DNA of 25,350 bases from an uncultured Ruthenibacterium sp. Lineage in GTDB: Bacteria > Bacillota > Clostridia > Oscillospirales > Ruminococcaceae. Positions 7,654 through 15,250 of this stretch are shown piece after piece (position 1 is the first letter of the stretch; every line of letters begins with the position of its first letter). The stretch lies in the NCBI GenBank assembly GCA_910587145.1, contig CAJUMH010000006.1:36381-61730 (forward strand), in the 5' to 3' direction. The position numbers and the translations under genes are program-made. The notes below the pieces were generated by a model. It was not told the DNA's origin, ran no database searches, and was given only the letters and a program-made list of their open reading frames with translations.

Positions 7654-7673
7654 TGATTACAAATTATTACAAA
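7654..7673. repeat. Tandem 10-bp repeat upstream of the AraC-family gene
   Basis: TGATTACAAA (7654-7663) is followed directly by TTATTACAAA (7664-7673), matching at 9 of 10 positions and phased one helical turn apart. It lies in the AT-rich gap between the divergent AraC-type and CBS-protein genes. It could be an operator for autoregulation or part of a promoter; neither is proven. Confidence 0.4.
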
Positions 7674-7819
7674 ACATTGTTTTCTCCCGGTCAGAGAAGC
7701 TCTGGTCAAACCGATGGGGTCGGCGGCGGACAGCGCTCTTTGACAGCTTCCGATCCGCCGAAGCGTTCCCGACGATCGATCCGGAGAAATTTAAGATCCT
7801 AAGGAAAAGAGTTATCCAT

Positions 7820-8245
7820 ATGAATTTGCTGTTTTTCCTGACGCCGAAAACAGAGGTGGCGTTTTTATACGATGATTTTACTCTGCGTCAGGCGATCGAA
7901 AAAATGGAATATCACCGCTATTCCGCCATCCCGATTTTGAACCGCAAGGGCGAATATGTGGGCACGATCACCGAGGGCGATATCCTGTGGGCCATCAAGC
8001 GATACCACAACCTCACCCTGCAGAAGGCGGAGGAGATCCCGCTGATGTCTATTCCGCGCAAGCGTGATAACCGCTGTGTTTCTGTGGATACCAGCATGGA
8101 GGAGCTGATCGACGTTGCCATGCTTCAGAATTTTGTGCCTGTCATCGACGGCAAAAACAGCTTTATCGGCATTGTCAAGCGCAACCGCATCATTCGGTTC
8201 TGCTACGAGCAGTACCGCAGCGGGCCCGGCTGCACGGGTTTGTAG
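7820..8245 (+). CDS. Stand-alone CBS-pair protein
   Basis: This 141-aa protein consists almost entirely of two CBS motifs. The first spans roughly residues 15-60 (TLRQAIEKMEYHRYSAIPIL, then GEYVGTITEGDIL). The second spans about 80-130 (VSVDTSMEELIDVA, then FVPVIDGKNSFIGIVKR). A CBS pair binds adenine nucleotides or c-di-AMP and usually controls a partner. No catalytic or membrane domain is present. The size and arrangement resemble the B. subtilis c-di-AMP receptor DarB (YkuL), but that is inference. I chose the ATG at 7820 because AAGGAAAAG lies about 10 nt upstream and the CBS fold begins just after it; longer frames upstream are not protein-like. It converges on tgt with 33 bp between the stop codons. 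Confidence 0.8.
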   Translation: MNLLFFLTPKTEVAFLYDDFTLRQAIEKMEYHRYSAIPILNRKGEYVGTITEGDILWAIKRYHNLTLQKAEEIPLMSIPRKRDNRCVSVDTSMEELIDVAMLQNFVPVIDGKNSFIGIVKRNRIIRFCYEQYRSGPGCTGL

Positions 8246-8278
8246 CCGCAGAGCGATGCCGGTGCGGCATGCTGCGCC

Positions 8279-9409
8279 TTAGATACGCGTATCCAGCAAT
8301 TCGGCATACCGGCGGTAAAAATCTTCGAAGCGGCCTTCGTCCAGCGCCTCGCGGATACGGCGCAGCAGCGTATTGTAAAAATGCAGATTGTGCATAACGG
8401 CAAGACGCATTCCCAGTATCTCGTCCGCCTTAAACAGATGGCGCAGATACGCGCGGGAGAAATTACGGCAGCACTCGCAGCTGCACGCGGGGTCTACAGG
8501 GCCCTCGTCCAGCTCATACTTCGCGTTTTTGATGTTGAGGATGCCCTGCCATGTATTCAAATGGCCGTGGCGCGCATTTCTGCTGGGCATAACGCAATCG
8601 AACAGATCAACGCCGCGCCGCACGCTTTCGATGATATTGCCCGGCGTGCCGACACCCATCAGATAGCGGATCTTATCCTTTGGCATATGCTCCTCAACAA
8701 CCGAAATGATGCGGTACATTTCTTCCTTCGGTTCGCCTACTGCAAGGCCGCCGATGGCGTAGCCGTCCAGATCCATCTGCGCGATCGTCTTCATATGCTC
8801 GATGCGCAGATCGTCAAAGCAGCAGCCCTGATTGATGCCGAACAGGAGCTGCCCGGCGTTGACGGCAGCCCCCTCATGCTTTAAGCGCGCCATTTCGGTT
8901 TTGCAGCGCCCTATCCAGCGTGCCGTGCGCTCGCAAGACGCCTTTGCGTAGGCGTATTCGGCCGGATTTTCCACGCATTCGTCAAATGCCATTGCAACGG
9001 TGGAGCCCAGATTGGCCTGGATCTGCATGCTTTCCTCCGGCCCCATAAAAATGCGCCGCCCGTCGAGATGCGAGCGGAACGTGACGCCCTCTTCGGTGAT
9101 CCTGCGCAGCTTTGAGAGACTGAACACTTGAAATCCGCCGCTGTCTGTCAGAATAGGGCCCTCCCAGCGTGTAAAGCGGTGCAGGCCGCCCAGCCGCGCA
9201 ACATTTTTGTCTCCCGGCCGCAGATGCAGATGATACGTATTGCACAGCATTACCTGGCAGCCGTTCGCCGCAAGATCGAATGCGGAAAGCCCGCCTTTGA
9301 TCGCGCCGGCGGTGGCCACGTTCATAAACGCGGGGGTCTGCACGGTGCCGTGCACCGTGGCCCATTCCCCGCGGCGGGCAGTGCCCTGTTGTTTGAGCAG
9401 CTGATACAT
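8279..9409 (-). CDS. tgt: Queuine/preQ1 tRNA-ribosyltransferase
   Basis: Tgt exchanges guanine at wobble position 34 of GUN-anticodon tRNAs for preQ1 (bacterial substrate) during queuosine synthesis. The 376-aa protein has the full TIM-barrel set: D89 in TDSGGFQ, D143 in FDECVENP, GGLAVGE at 220-226, and the nucleophile D271 in DLFDCVMPSRN. The zinc site is C309, C311, C314 and H340 (CSCECC, then HNLHFY). The usual GIxQGG loop reads GINQGCC at 191-197, a mild deviation near the substrate pocket. The ATG at 9409 has AGGAGA 6 nt upstream. It has its own promoter at 9585-9614, and no other queuosine gene is adjacent. Confidence 0.95.
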   Translation of the reverse strand: MYQLLKQQGTARRGEWATVHGTVQTPAFMNVATAGAIKGGLSAFDLAANGCQVMLCNTYHLHLRPGDKNVARLGGLHRFTRWEGPILTDSGGFQVFSLSKLRRITEEGVTFRSHLDGRRIFMGPEESMQIQANLGSTVAMAFDECVENPAEYAYAKASCERTARWIGRCKTEMARLKHEGAAVNAGQLLFGINQGCCFDDLRIEHMKTIAQMDLDGYAIGGLAVGEPKEEMYRIISVVEEHMPKDKIRYLMGVGTPGNIIESVRRGVDLFDCVMPSRNARHGHLNTWQGILNIKNAKYELDEGPVDPACSCECCRNFSRAYLRHLFKADEILGMRLAVMHNLHFYNTLLRRIREALDEGRFEDFYRRYAELLDTRI

Positions 9410-9584
9410 ATGGATCTCCTTTTTGGGTTCTTCAAAAGCGGCCGCATTTTCTGTGGCCGTGCCGCAGTTTTGCAGCCTTTTTGCTTTGGGACGCCCTTTT
9501 CTTATTTTCTCGGGCGGCCGGCCTTCTGTTCGGAAAAGCCGAGCGGCGCGGGAGCACCCTCCCTGCACCGCTTTTTCCACATTT

Positions 9585-9614
9585 ATCATAACAGTTTTGC
9601 AGAAGGAAAGTCAA
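9585..9614 (-). promoter_or_regulatory. Candidate promoter of tgt
   Basis: On the minus strand TTGACT (9609-9614) and TATGAT (9585-9590) are 18 bp apart. The predicted start near 9578 gives a leader of about 170 nt. The -35 hexamer overlaps the first bases of the dispersed element at 9612-9645. Confidence 0.6.
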
Positions 9615-9645
9615 GGGCCTGCTGCAAAACAGCCTTTCGGAAAAG
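9612..9645. repeat. 34-bp dispersed hairpin element, copy B
   Basis: It matches 2611-2644 at 30 of 34 bases and has the hairpin GCTG-CAAAA-CAGC with a compensatory pair change. A shorter echo, TTCGGAAAAGC, recurs at 9529-9539. Like copy A it sits next to an intrinsic terminator, here that of sigE. Confidence 0.55.
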
Positions 9646-9653
9646 CAGCGCGC

Positions 9654-9698
9654 AAAAACCGGCGCCCCTCGGCAATTTTAAGTCGAAGGAGTGCCGGT
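9654..9698 (-). terminator. Intrinsic terminator of spoIIGA-sigE
   Basis: On the minus strand ACCGGC, a one-base mismatch, then CTCCT pair with AGGGG and GCCGGT, followed by TTTTTG. It stands about 47 bp after the sigE stop codon and separates the sporulation operon from tgt. Confidence 0.7.
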
Positions 9699-9744
9699 CT
9701 GCTGTGTTTTGCCGCGATCTTTTTGTGCAGATCGGTGCAGGGCC

Positions 9745-10470
9745 TTACGAAATACTCTCCAGATCGCCGCGCAGGCGGCGGATGATGCGCTTTTCCAGGC
9801 GGGAAATATAGCTTTGGGAGATGCCGATCATATCGGCCACCTCCTTTTGGGTGTGCTCGGTTTTGCCGGAAAGGCCAAAGCGCAGCTCCATAATCTGGCG
9901 TTCCCGCTCCGAAAGACGGCTCACGGCCTCCAGCAGCAGGCTTTTTTCCGCTGCCTGCTCCAAATCGTCTCCCACCTGATTGCCGTCTGTTCCCAGCACA
10001 TCCGAAAGCAGCAGCTCGTTGCCGTCGCCGTCGGTATTCAGCGGCTCGTCGATGCTGCTTTCCTGCCGCCGGTTGCTGCTTTTGCGCAGATACATCAGGA
10101 TCTCGTTTTCAATGCAGCGGCTGGCATAGGTGGCCAGCTTGATATTTTTGGAGGGAACGAATGTATTCACCGCCTTGATCAGGCCGATTGTACCGATCGA
10201 GATCATGTCCTCCACCGAGGCCGTGCGGCTCTCAAACTTTTTTGCGATATACACCACCAGCCGCAGGTTATGTACGATCAAAAGATCGCGGCTCTCCGGG
10301 TCGCCTGCCGCAAGGCCCTCGAACACAAGCTTTTCTTCCTCGCGGCTCAGCGGCGGCGGCAGTGTTTCCGGCCCGTTGATATAATAGATATGATCCGGCA
10401 GTCGAAAACACAGCATCCACCTGCGCAGCAACGCGCTCCATTTGGCAGAGATGCTCCTGAGCAGCGGCAT
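9745..10470 (-). CDS. sigE: RNA polymerase sporulation sigma factor sigma-E
   Basis: Sigma-E directs mother-cell transcription early in endospore formation. The 241-aa product matches B. subtilis SigE (239 aa). Residues 1-28 form the amphipathic pro-sequence (basic and hydrophobic, ending LPDHIYY), and the YYINGPETLPPPLS junction closely resembles the SpoIIGA processing site. Region 2 follows (DLLIVHNLRLVVYIAKKFE, then EDMISIGTIGLIKAVNTF and IKLATYASRCIENEILMYLR). The C-terminal region 4 helix-turn-helix is TQKEVADMIGISQSYISRLEKR. It starts 81 bp after spoIIGA, with GGGGGAAAGG before its ATG. The sigG gene, which often follows in clostridia and bacilli, is absent here: a terminator and tgt come next. 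Confidence 0.95.
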   Translation of the reverse strand: MPLLRSISAKWSALLRRWMLCFRLPDHIYYINGPETLPPPLSREEEKLVFEGLAAGDPESRDLLIVHNLRLVVYIAKKFESRTASVEDMISIGTIGLIKAVNTFVPSKNIKLATYASRCIENEILMYLRKSSNRRQESSIDEPLNTDGDGNELLLSDVLGTDGNQVGDDLEQAAEKSLLLEAVSRLSERERQIMELRFGLSGKTEHTQKEVADMIGISQSYISRLEKRIIRRLRGDLESIS

Positions 10471-10551
10471 CGTCCTTTCCCCCTTGCATAAAAAATAATC
10501 GTGGTAAAAGTTCCCGAAAAAACGTGATAAGCGTTCGTGCAGAGCCCGGCG

Positions 10552-11415
10552 TTACTCCATGTTGTCGGCGGGCACGATCGCACAAAAGGAGCCGTCCGCC
10601 AAACGCTCCGGTGTAAATACCGCGCATATCTGCCCGTACCGGGCCTCGGTGCCGCTGCCGCCCACACGCAGCTCCCGCACACGCACCGCGGGCAGCGCGC
10701 GTGTGCCCGCCGCCGTTTTGGTGGGGATCAGGCGCAGGGGAACGCCGCCCGTTTCCATCGCGCCATCGTCGAAATACAAAGACAGTGTGCGCACCAGACC
10801 CGGCGGAAGCACCTCCCGCACAGCGGGAAAGCTGAGCAGAAAAGCGGGCGCTCCGGTGATGGGATCGACAACGGAAAAGCCAGTATCCACAAGCGCAAGC
10901 CCTTCTACGCGTCCCCCATCGAACTGCGCGGCAAACGGCGTTGTTCTTGTTTTTTGGGGGCGGCCGAATGCCCGCGTGCACAGCTGAACGGCCAAATACA
11001 CGCCGGCGATGCAGCCGATCAAAAGCAGCGGCGACACATTAAAATAGATTGCGAGGTTGTTGGTTCGGATGTTCTGTGCCGCGCCGTACCAGACAGCGGC
11101 GAGCACCACACCGGAAAGCGTCAGGTTCAGCAGCACATACCAAAAGCAGCATTTTAAAAAGCCGCGCACACTATGTACCGGAAAGCCGGTAAATACGATC
11201 AGCACCGCGCTGCCCAGCTTTGCCCCCCACATCAGCCACGACGGCAGCGGCGGCAAAAGCAGCAGCAGCGACGCAAACCCCGCGGCGCCGGCTCCCAGAT
11301 AGATGCGCCAGTCCGGCGCGGCAGCGCCGGAAAGCTGCATTGCCGCGCGCAGCAGAAAATAGCCGATCAGCGCGTTGACAAAAAAGAGAATATCCACATA
11401 AACAACGCCCCGCAT
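10552..11415 (-). CDS. spoIIGA: Pro-sigma-E processing protease SpoIIGA
   Basis: SpoIIGA is the septal membrane aspartic protease that activates pro-sigma-E in the mother cell in response to forespore signalling. The 287-aa protein has about five N-terminal membrane helices (residues 5 to roughly 150, starting VVYVDILFFVNALIGYFLL). A soluble retropepsin-like domain with the active-site triad D177-T178-G179 (ALVDTGFSVVDPITGAP) follows. Most homologues I recall read DTGN; here it is DTGF, but the key Asp is kept. The ATG at 11415 has a G-rich ribosome binding site; longer in-frame starts precede the normal VxVDxLFxxN beginning. It is the first gene of the spoIIG operon, with a Spo0A-type promoter upstream. 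Confidence 0.9.
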   Translation of the reverse strand: MRGVVYVDILFFVNALIGYFLLRAAMQLSGAAAPDWRIYLGAGAAGFASLLLLLPPLPSWLMWGAKLGSAVLIVFTGFPVHSVRGFLKCCFWYVLLNLTLSGVVLAAVWYGAAQNIRTNNLAIYFNVSPLLLIGCIAGVYLAVQLCTRAFGRPQKTRTTPFAAQFDGGRVEGLALVDTGFSVVDPITGAPAFLLSFPAVREVLPPGLVRTLSLYFDDGAMETGGVPLRLIPTKTAAGTRALPAVRVRELRVGGSGTEARYGQICAVFTPERLADGSFCAIVPADNME

Positions 11416-11576
11416 CCGCCTGCCCCCCTGCCCGAAACACTCCGAACCGGCCAATTGCCGGCAAAGCGGACCGATCCCGGAAAATGCTCCGCAGCCGCTT
11501 TGTTTGCCGCGCAAATTCCTCGGCGCGCCCCGCCGTCGCTTCACCGTTCCTCGGCCTCATTCTTCCCCTGCCATTA

Positions 11577-11677
11577 AGTGTAGTACGCGCGGCGTAAAAA
11601 GCCTGTCGAACAAGCTGTAAAAAATATAGAGAAGCCCGGGATCGGTTTTCGGGCCGACGGGTAAATTTTTTGCCGAA
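11577..11677 (-). promoter_or_regulatory. Spo0A-dependent spoIIG promoter
   Basis: On the minus strand TTCGAC (11605-11610) and TACACT (11577-11582) are exactly 22 bp apart, the unusual spacing of the B. subtilis spoIIG promoter. The -35 element lies within a 0A box core, TGTCGAA on the plus strand at 11604-11610. A second box-like TTTGCCGAA, one base from TTTGTCGAA, lies at 11669-11677. The rest of the 11416-11704 gap shows no gene. Confidence 0.65.
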
Positions 11678-11704
11678 ACGGTCCGCAGAAAGCTTGCGGG
11701 GCAT

Positions 11705-11738
11705 AAAAAAGCCGCCGGAGGGAAACTCCCCCGGCAGC
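11705..11738 (-). terminator. Intrinsic terminator of ilvBNC
   Basis: On the minus strand a GC-rich hairpin (11711-11738, stem GCYGCCGGRGG with G-U pairs, loop about AGTTT) is followed by TTTTTT at 11705-11710. It begins 26 bp after the ilvC stop. Confidence 0.85.
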
Positions 11739-11763
11739 CTGCCCTCGGCCAAAGCCGACGCAT

Positions 11764-12765
11764 TTATTTTTTCAGCCAGCTCATCATCTTGCGCAGCTCG
11801 GCGCCCACCTTCTCCAGCGGGTGCCGGGCCTCTACGCGGCGGGTGGCCAGAAAGCGCGCCTTGCGGCCGCCCTTGGGCGAAAACTCCTGCATAAATTCGC
11901 TGGCGAACGTGCCGTTCTGGATCTCGGCCAGAACGTTCTTCATCTCCTTGCGGGTTTCCTCGGTAATCAGGCGCTTGCCGGTGCGGTAATCGCCGTATTC
12001 GGCCGTGTTCGAGATGGAATACCGCATCATCGCAAAGCCGCCGCTGTTGATCAGATCGACGATCAGCTTCATTTCGTGGATGCATTCAAAGTAGGCCATC
12101 TCCGGCTCGTATCCGGCCTCCACCAGCGTATCGAAGCCGGCCTTCATCAGCTCGGTAACGCCGCCGCACAGAACCGCCTGCTCTCCGAACAGATCGGTCT
12201 CGGTCTCCTCGCGGAAGCTGGTTTCCAGAATGCCAGCCCGGCCTGCGCCGATTCCGCTGGCATACGCAAGCGCGATATCCTTGGCATGGCCGCTGTAATC
12301 CTGTTCCACCGCGATCAGGCTGGGCACGCCCTTGCCCTCCAGATACTGGCTGCGCACCGTGTGGCCGGGGCCTTTGGGCGCGACCATAATCACATCGAGG
12401 TTTGCAGCGGGCTTTACAAACTGGAAGTGAATGTTAAAGCCGTGGGCAAACATCAGCACATTGCCCTCCTGCATATAGGGCGCGACCTGCTCATTGTAGA
12501 GATCGGCGGCGATCTCGTCCGGCACCAGCATCATCACGATATCGGCGGCCTTCGCGGCCTCGGGCACCTCCATCACCGTCAGGCCGGCCGCCTCTGCCTT
12601 GGCCCAGCTTGCGCTGTCCCGGCGCAGGCCCACAACTACCTTCACACCGCTCTCCTTCAGGTTCTGCGCGTGGGCGTGGCCCTGACTGCCGTAGCCCATC
12701 ACGGCCACGGTCTTGCCGTCGAGCATCCCCAAATTGCAATCTGCGTCGTAATACTTTTTGATCAT
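11764..12765 (-). CDS. ilvC: Ketol-acid reductoisomerase
   Basis: IlvC converts 2-acetolactate and 2-aceto-2-hydroxybutyrate to the dihydroxy acids, with Mg2+ and NAD(P)H. The 333-aa size is that of class I enzymes. The Rossmann motif is VMGYGSQGHAHAQNL near residue 22, followed by LRRDSASW, whose Arg/Ser pattern suggests NADPH preference. FAHGFNIHF carries the catalytic His. ETSFREETETDLFGEQAVLCGG carries the metal-binding Asp and Glu residues. The protein ends in the knotted C-terminal helices. The ATG at 12765 has GAGGGAG upstream. It follows ilvN after 149 bp containing two strong hairpins, and a terminator follows the gene. Confidence 0.95.
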   Translation of the reverse strand: MIKKYYDADCNLGMLDGKTVAVMGYGSQGHAHAQNLKESGVKVVVGLRRDSASWAKAEAAGLTVMEVPEAAKAADIVMMLVPDEIAADLYNEQVAPYMQEGNVLMFAHGFNIHFQFVKPAANLDVIMVAPKGPGHTVRSQYLEGKGVPSLIAVEQDYSGHAKDIALAYASGIGAGRAGILETSFREETETDLFGEQAVLCGGVTELMKAGFDTLVEAGYEPEMAYFECIHEMKLIVDLINSGGFAMMRYSISNTAEYGDYRTGKRLITEETRKEMKNVLAEIQNGTFASEFMQEFSPKGGRKARFLATRRVEARHPLEKVGAELRKMMSWLKK

Positions 12766-12800
12766 ACTGCGTTACTCCCTCTCTATTGCTATATTTGCAG

Positions 12801-12881
12801 GCACGGCCAAAGCCGTGCGAATGCTTGCTGTTCAGGCGCCGGGCACCGGCCGCGCCGATTGAAACGGTGCGGCCGGTGCCC
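12801..12881 (-). other. Two intercistronic hairpins between ilvN and ilvC
   Basis: GGGCACCGGCCGC (12841-12853) pairs perfectly over 13 bp with 12869-12881. GCACGGC (12801-12807) pairs with GCCGTGC (12812-12818) across 4 nt. Neither is followed by a U-tract on the minus strand, so they are unlikely to be simple terminators. They may block exonucleases or set the ratio of IlvC to IlvBN. Confidence 0.6.
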
Positions 12882-12914
12882 GAGCGAGCCCGCGCCGCCG
12901 TTCGGCTTTTGCAC

Positions 12915-13409
12915 TCAATCGTGCTGCTGCACGCCGCCGCGCTCCAGCGCCGTGATGCCCGTGCGGCACATTTCCATAATCTCGTAGGGCGAGAGCACAT
13001 CCAAAAAGCCGTCGATCTTCTCCGGCTCTCCCGTCAGCTCCATCACCATACTGCCGATGGAAAGATCGATGATCTTTGCCTTGTAAATGTTCGCAATCTC
13101 CCGGATCGCGGTGCGGTTTGCCTCGTCCGCCGCCACCTTTACCAGCAGCAGTTCGCGCAGCAGGCTGTGCGCCGTGTTCAGCGGAAAGATCGACCGCGTT
13201 TCCTCCAGCCGCGCCGTCTGCTTGATGATCTGCTCAAGCACCTTTGCATCATCGTGCACGACAATGGTGATGCGCGAGATCTCGGGATCGTCCGTAGCGG
13301 ATACCGTCAGGCTGTCGATATTAAAGCCGCGCCGCCCGAACAAAGACGACACGCGCGCCAGCACGCCGGAATGGTTGTCTACCAGAACGCTCAATACCTC
13401 TCTTGGCAT
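12915..13409 (-). CDS. ilvN: Acetolactate synthase small (regulatory) subunit
   Basis: The small subunit stabilises the IlvB catalytic subunit and confers valine feedback inhibition. The 164-aa protein has an N-terminal ACT domain (SVLVDNHSGVLARVSSLFGRRGFNIDSL, residues 6-33, through about 75) and the C-terminal ALS_ss_C domain. NHSGVLARV is the usual valine-binding loop. The ATG at 13409 has AAGGAGG 7 nt upstream and lies 12 bp after the ilvB stop. Some clostridial families call this gene ilvH; the length fits either name. Confidence 0.93.
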   Translation of the reverse strand: MPREVLSVLVDNHSGVLARVSSLFGRRGFNIDSLTVSATDDPEISRITIVVHDDAKVLEQIIKQTARLEETRSIFPLNTAHSLLRELLLVKVAADEANRTAIREIANIYKAKIIDLSIGSMVMELTGEPEKIDGFLDVLSPYEIMEMCRTGITALERGGVQQHD

Positions 13410-13421
13410 ACCGCCGCCTCC

Positions 13422-15086
13422 TTATTCCAAAATAATATCGTCGATGGTGCCGCCCGCGGGGATCATCGGCAGCACCTTTTCATCCTTGTGGATGAGGCAT
13501 TCGATCCACACAGGCCCCTTTGCCTGCAGCGCCTCGGCAAACGCGGCGGAAAACTCGGCCAGCGTTTTGCAGCGGTAGCCCTTCGCGCCGAAGCCCTCGG
13601 CCAGCTTTACATAGTCTGTCTTCCGGTGCGGGTCGGTGCTGGAATAGCGTTTGCCGTAAAACACCGTTTGCCACTGGCGTACCATGCCCAGCACCGTGTT
13701 GTTGAAGATTACCGTGATCACCGGCAGCCGGCAGCTCACCGCCGTGCACGCCTCGTTCAGGTTCATGTGAAACGAGCCGTCGCCCGTGATATGGATCACC
13801 GGGCGCTGCCCGTCCACCGCTACCGCCGCGCCGATGGCCGCGCCGTAGCCAAAGCCCATTGTGCCAAGGCCGCCGCTCGTTAAAAAGCTGCGCGGCCGCA
13901 CATGGCGGATATACTGCGCTGCCCACATCTGATGCTGGCCCACGTCTGTAACATACAGCGCCTCCGGGCCGGCCATCTCGCAGATAGCGCCGATTACCTG
14001 ATGCGGGCACAGGCGGCCGGCATCGTCCTGCGGGCGGTAATCCTGCGCCTGCCAGGATTCGATCTGCCTCATCCATGCAGGATGTTTTGTCTGGTTTACC
14101 AGCGGCAGCAGCAGCTGCAGCGTCTGGCGCACATCCCCCACCAGACTGTGATCCACCGAGACGTTTTTGTTTACCTCGCTCGGGTCGATATCGATCTGCA
14201 GGATCGACGCCTGATGCGCAAATTCATCGCCGTTCAGGGCCACGCGGTCGGAAAAGCGCGTGCCGACAGCCAGCACCAGATCCGCCTCGTTGACGGCCCG
14301 GTTTGTTGTGCGGCAGCCGTGCATGCCGATCAATCCCAGATTGAGCGGATCGCCGTAATCCAGTACCCCGGCGGCCATCATGGTGTAGGCAATGGGGATC
14401 TGCGCCTTGCGGGCAAGCGTCTGCAGCTCTTCCCCCGCGCCGGACGCGGCCACACCGCCGCCGATATACAAAAAGGGGCGCTGAGCCTCGTTGATCATCT
14501 GCGCCGCGCGCGCAAGCGCACTTTGCTCCAGCCGCGTTTCATACACCGGGCACACCGGGGGCTTGGGCTCATACTCTGTTTTTGCGCTCGTCACATCTTT
14601 CGGAATATCCACCAGCACCGGGCCCTTGCGCCCCGTCTGCGCAATGCGGAACGCATCGCGCAGCACATCCGCCAATTCCTCCACACGGCGCACCACAAAG
14701 TTGTGCTTTGTGATCGGCATGGTAATGCCCGCGATATAAACCTCCTGAAAGCTGTCCCGCCCGATCAGCGTAGTGCTCACATTGCCCGTGATCGCCACCA
14801 TCGGAACGCTGTCCATATACGCCGTGGCAATGCCCGTAACCAGATTGGTCGCTCCCGGGCCGCTGGTGGCCAGCACCACGCCTGTTTTTCCCGTCGCCCG
14901 CGCATAGCCGTCGGCAGCATGCGCCGCGCCCTGCTCGTGCGCCGTCATAATGTGCCGCAGCCGGTCGCTGTGTTTATACAGCGCGTCGTACAGGTTCAGC
15001 ACCGCGCCGCCCGGATACCCGAACAGCGTGTCTACGCCTTGTTCGATCAATACCTTTGCAAAAATATCCGCGCCTGTCAATCTCAT
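13422..15086 (-). CDS. ilvB: Acetolactate synthase large (catalytic) subunit
   Basis: IlvB condenses two pyruvates, or pyruvate with 2-oxobutyrate, using thiamine diphosphate: the first common step of valine, leucine and isoleucine synthesis. The 554-aa protein has the N-terminal ThDP pyrimidine-binding domain with the essential Glu in HEQGAAHAADGYAR (E51). The middle domain follows. The C-terminal pyrophosphate-binding motif begins GDGSFHMN and ends in FNN about 30 residues later. GYPGGAVLNLYDAL near residue 23 is typical of the family. The ATG at 15086 has AAGGAGG 8 nt upstream; a longer frame runs through the T-box leader and is rejected. It is the first gene of ilvBNC. Confidence 0.95.
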   Translation of the reverse strand: MRLTGADIFAKVLIEQGVDTLFGYPGGAVLNLYDALYKHSDRLRHIMTAHEQGAAHAADGYARATGKTGVVLATSGPGATNLVTGIATAYMDSVPMVAITGNVSTTLIGRDSFQEVYIAGITMPITKHNFVVRRVEELADVLRDAFRIAQTGRKGPVLVDIPKDVTSAKTEYEPKPPVCPVYETRLEQSALARAAQMINEAQRPFLYIGGGVAASGAGEELQTLARKAQIPIAYTMMAAGVLDYGDPLNLGLIGMHGCRTTNRAVNEADLVLAVGTRFSDRVALNGDEFAHQASILQIDIDPSEVNKNVSVDHSLVGDVRQTLQLLLPLVNQTKHPAWMRQIESWQAQDYRPQDDAGRLCPHQVIGAICEMAGPEALYVTDVGQHQMWAAQYIRHVRPRSFLTSGGLGTMGFGYGAAIGAAVAVDGQRPVIHITGDGSFHMNLNEACTAVSCRLPVITVIFNNTVLGMVRQWQTVFYGKRYSSTDPHRKTDYVKLAEGFGAKGYRCKTLAEFSAAFAEALQAKGPVWIECLIHKDEKVLPMIPAGGTIDDIILE

Positions 15087-15213
15087 GGTGCGTCCTCCTT
15101 TTCTTTCCCACTGTTTTAAAAGCCGTGCCAAGCCCCGGGGCCTGCCAAGGCGCGCGGCATCGCGCCTCGTCCGTTTGAAGGCCTCTCCCGCTTTGCGTTT
15201 GCCTGCGTGCAGC

Positions 15214-15250
15214 AAAAAAGCCCTTGTCTCTGAAAAACCAGAGACAAAGG
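15214..15250 (-). terminator. Regulated terminator of the ilv T-box
   Basis: CCTTTGTCTCTG and CAGAGACAAGG form a long stem across GTTTTT, followed by CTTTTTT on the minus strand. Its 5' arm competes with the T-box antiterminator. It lies about 130 bp before ilvB. Confidence 0.9.

Noticed and set aside
8256..8270. ATGCCG-GTG-CGGCAT hairpin between the CBS gene and tgt
   Set aside because: The stem is only 6 bp with no T run on either strand, so it is not a convincing terminator.
12786..15119. Long plus-strand open frames over ilvB and ilvN
   Set aside because: They are antisense to recognised genes with correct ribosome binding sites and motifs; the products are His/Arg-rich and not protein-like.
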